Shown here: piece by piece, positions 5,573-5,646 of the stretch
Layout of the letters: each line of letters begins with the position of its first letter
How positions within the stretch are numbered: the stretch's first letter is position 1
From: Ktedonobacterales bacterium
GTDB taxonomy: Bacteria > Chloroflexota > Ktedonobacteria > Ktedonobacterales > JADMIN01
Assembly: GCA_015478575.1 (NCBI GenBank)
Contig: JADMIN010000204.1
Span: forward strand, 1-5,646
Length of the DNA stretch: 5,646 nt
Direction: 5' to 3'
Program-made: the position numbers and the translations under genes
The notes under the pieces: model-generated
What the model was told of the DNA's origin: nothing
The model's input: the letters and a program-made list of their open reading frames with translations, nothing else
Database searches by the model: none

Positions 5573-5639
5573 TGCCACGCCCTTCCCACGCGGTAGTAGG
5601 TCAGGCGGACTTGCACAGCGGTGTAGCATAGAGGCATGA
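5565..5639 (+). CDS. doubtful tiny ORF started from a ribosome site in a hairpin loop
   Basis: A GTG at 5565 stands 8 bases after AAGGAGG and opens a 24-residue frame (MSDATPFPRGS...) that ends in TGA at 5637-5639. An ATG at 5636-5638 overlaps that stop as ATGA and would begin a gene running out of the window. The ribosome site is excellent, but the GTG lies in the right arm of the 11-bp hairpin and the product is too short to judge. It could be a leader peptide for the next gene, or a chance match. Confidence 0.2.
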   Translation: MSDATPFPRGSRSGGLAQRCSIEA

Positions 5640-5646
5640 GGACGAT

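Noticed and set aside
5527..5646. Open minus-strand frame entering from the right edge and ending in TAG at 5527-5529
   Set aside because: Two minus-strand frames are open here, neither clearly protein-like, and both cross the strong hairpin; too short to call a gene end.

Overview
The window is GC-rich (roughly 60-65% by eye) bacterial chromosomal DNA. The main genes start from strong Shine-Dalgarno sites (AAGGAG, AAAGGAG, AGGAGG). The gene types suggest a Gram-positive-like or Chloroflexota (Ktedonobacteria-like) bacterium: a small TIR protein with a Pro/Ala tail, an epoxide-hydrolase-type alpha/beta hydrolase, a tandem GNAT acetyltransferase, and a membrane trypsin-like protease with a C-terminal zinc ribbon. 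This placement is inferred from gene style only; there is no rRNA or marker gene here.

Left half, minus strand (read right to left): an alpha/beta hydrolase (989-1900), a short uncharacterised ORF (776-922) and a TIR-domain protein (19-642). The hydrolase has a good promoter (TTGATA, 17 bp, TACGAT). A possible extended -10 lies in front of the TIR gene, so the TIR gene may be transcribed with its neighbours, separately, or both.

Right half, plus strand: a double-GNAT acetyltransferase (2150-3127), divergent from the hydrolase. A 604-bp non-coding region follows. It holds a perfect 16-bp palindrome and a strong GC-rich hairpin behind the GNAT gene, then a near-consensus promoter (TTGACA, 17 bp, GATAAT) that would give the next gene a leader of about 330 nt with several predicted hairpins. 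Next is a 592-residue HtrA/trypsin-like membrane protease (3732-5510) with an extracytoplasmic catalytic domain, one transmembrane helix and a cytoplasmic tail that carries an 11-residue tandem repeat and a CxxC/CxxC zinc ribbon. The window ends with an 11-bp perfect hairpin.

No mobile element, CRISPR array, tRNA or rRNA was found. The genes do not form an obvious shared pathway. The least explained items are the short minus-strand ORF, the protease architecture with its long leader, and the terminal hairpin that presents a ribosome-binding site in its loop.
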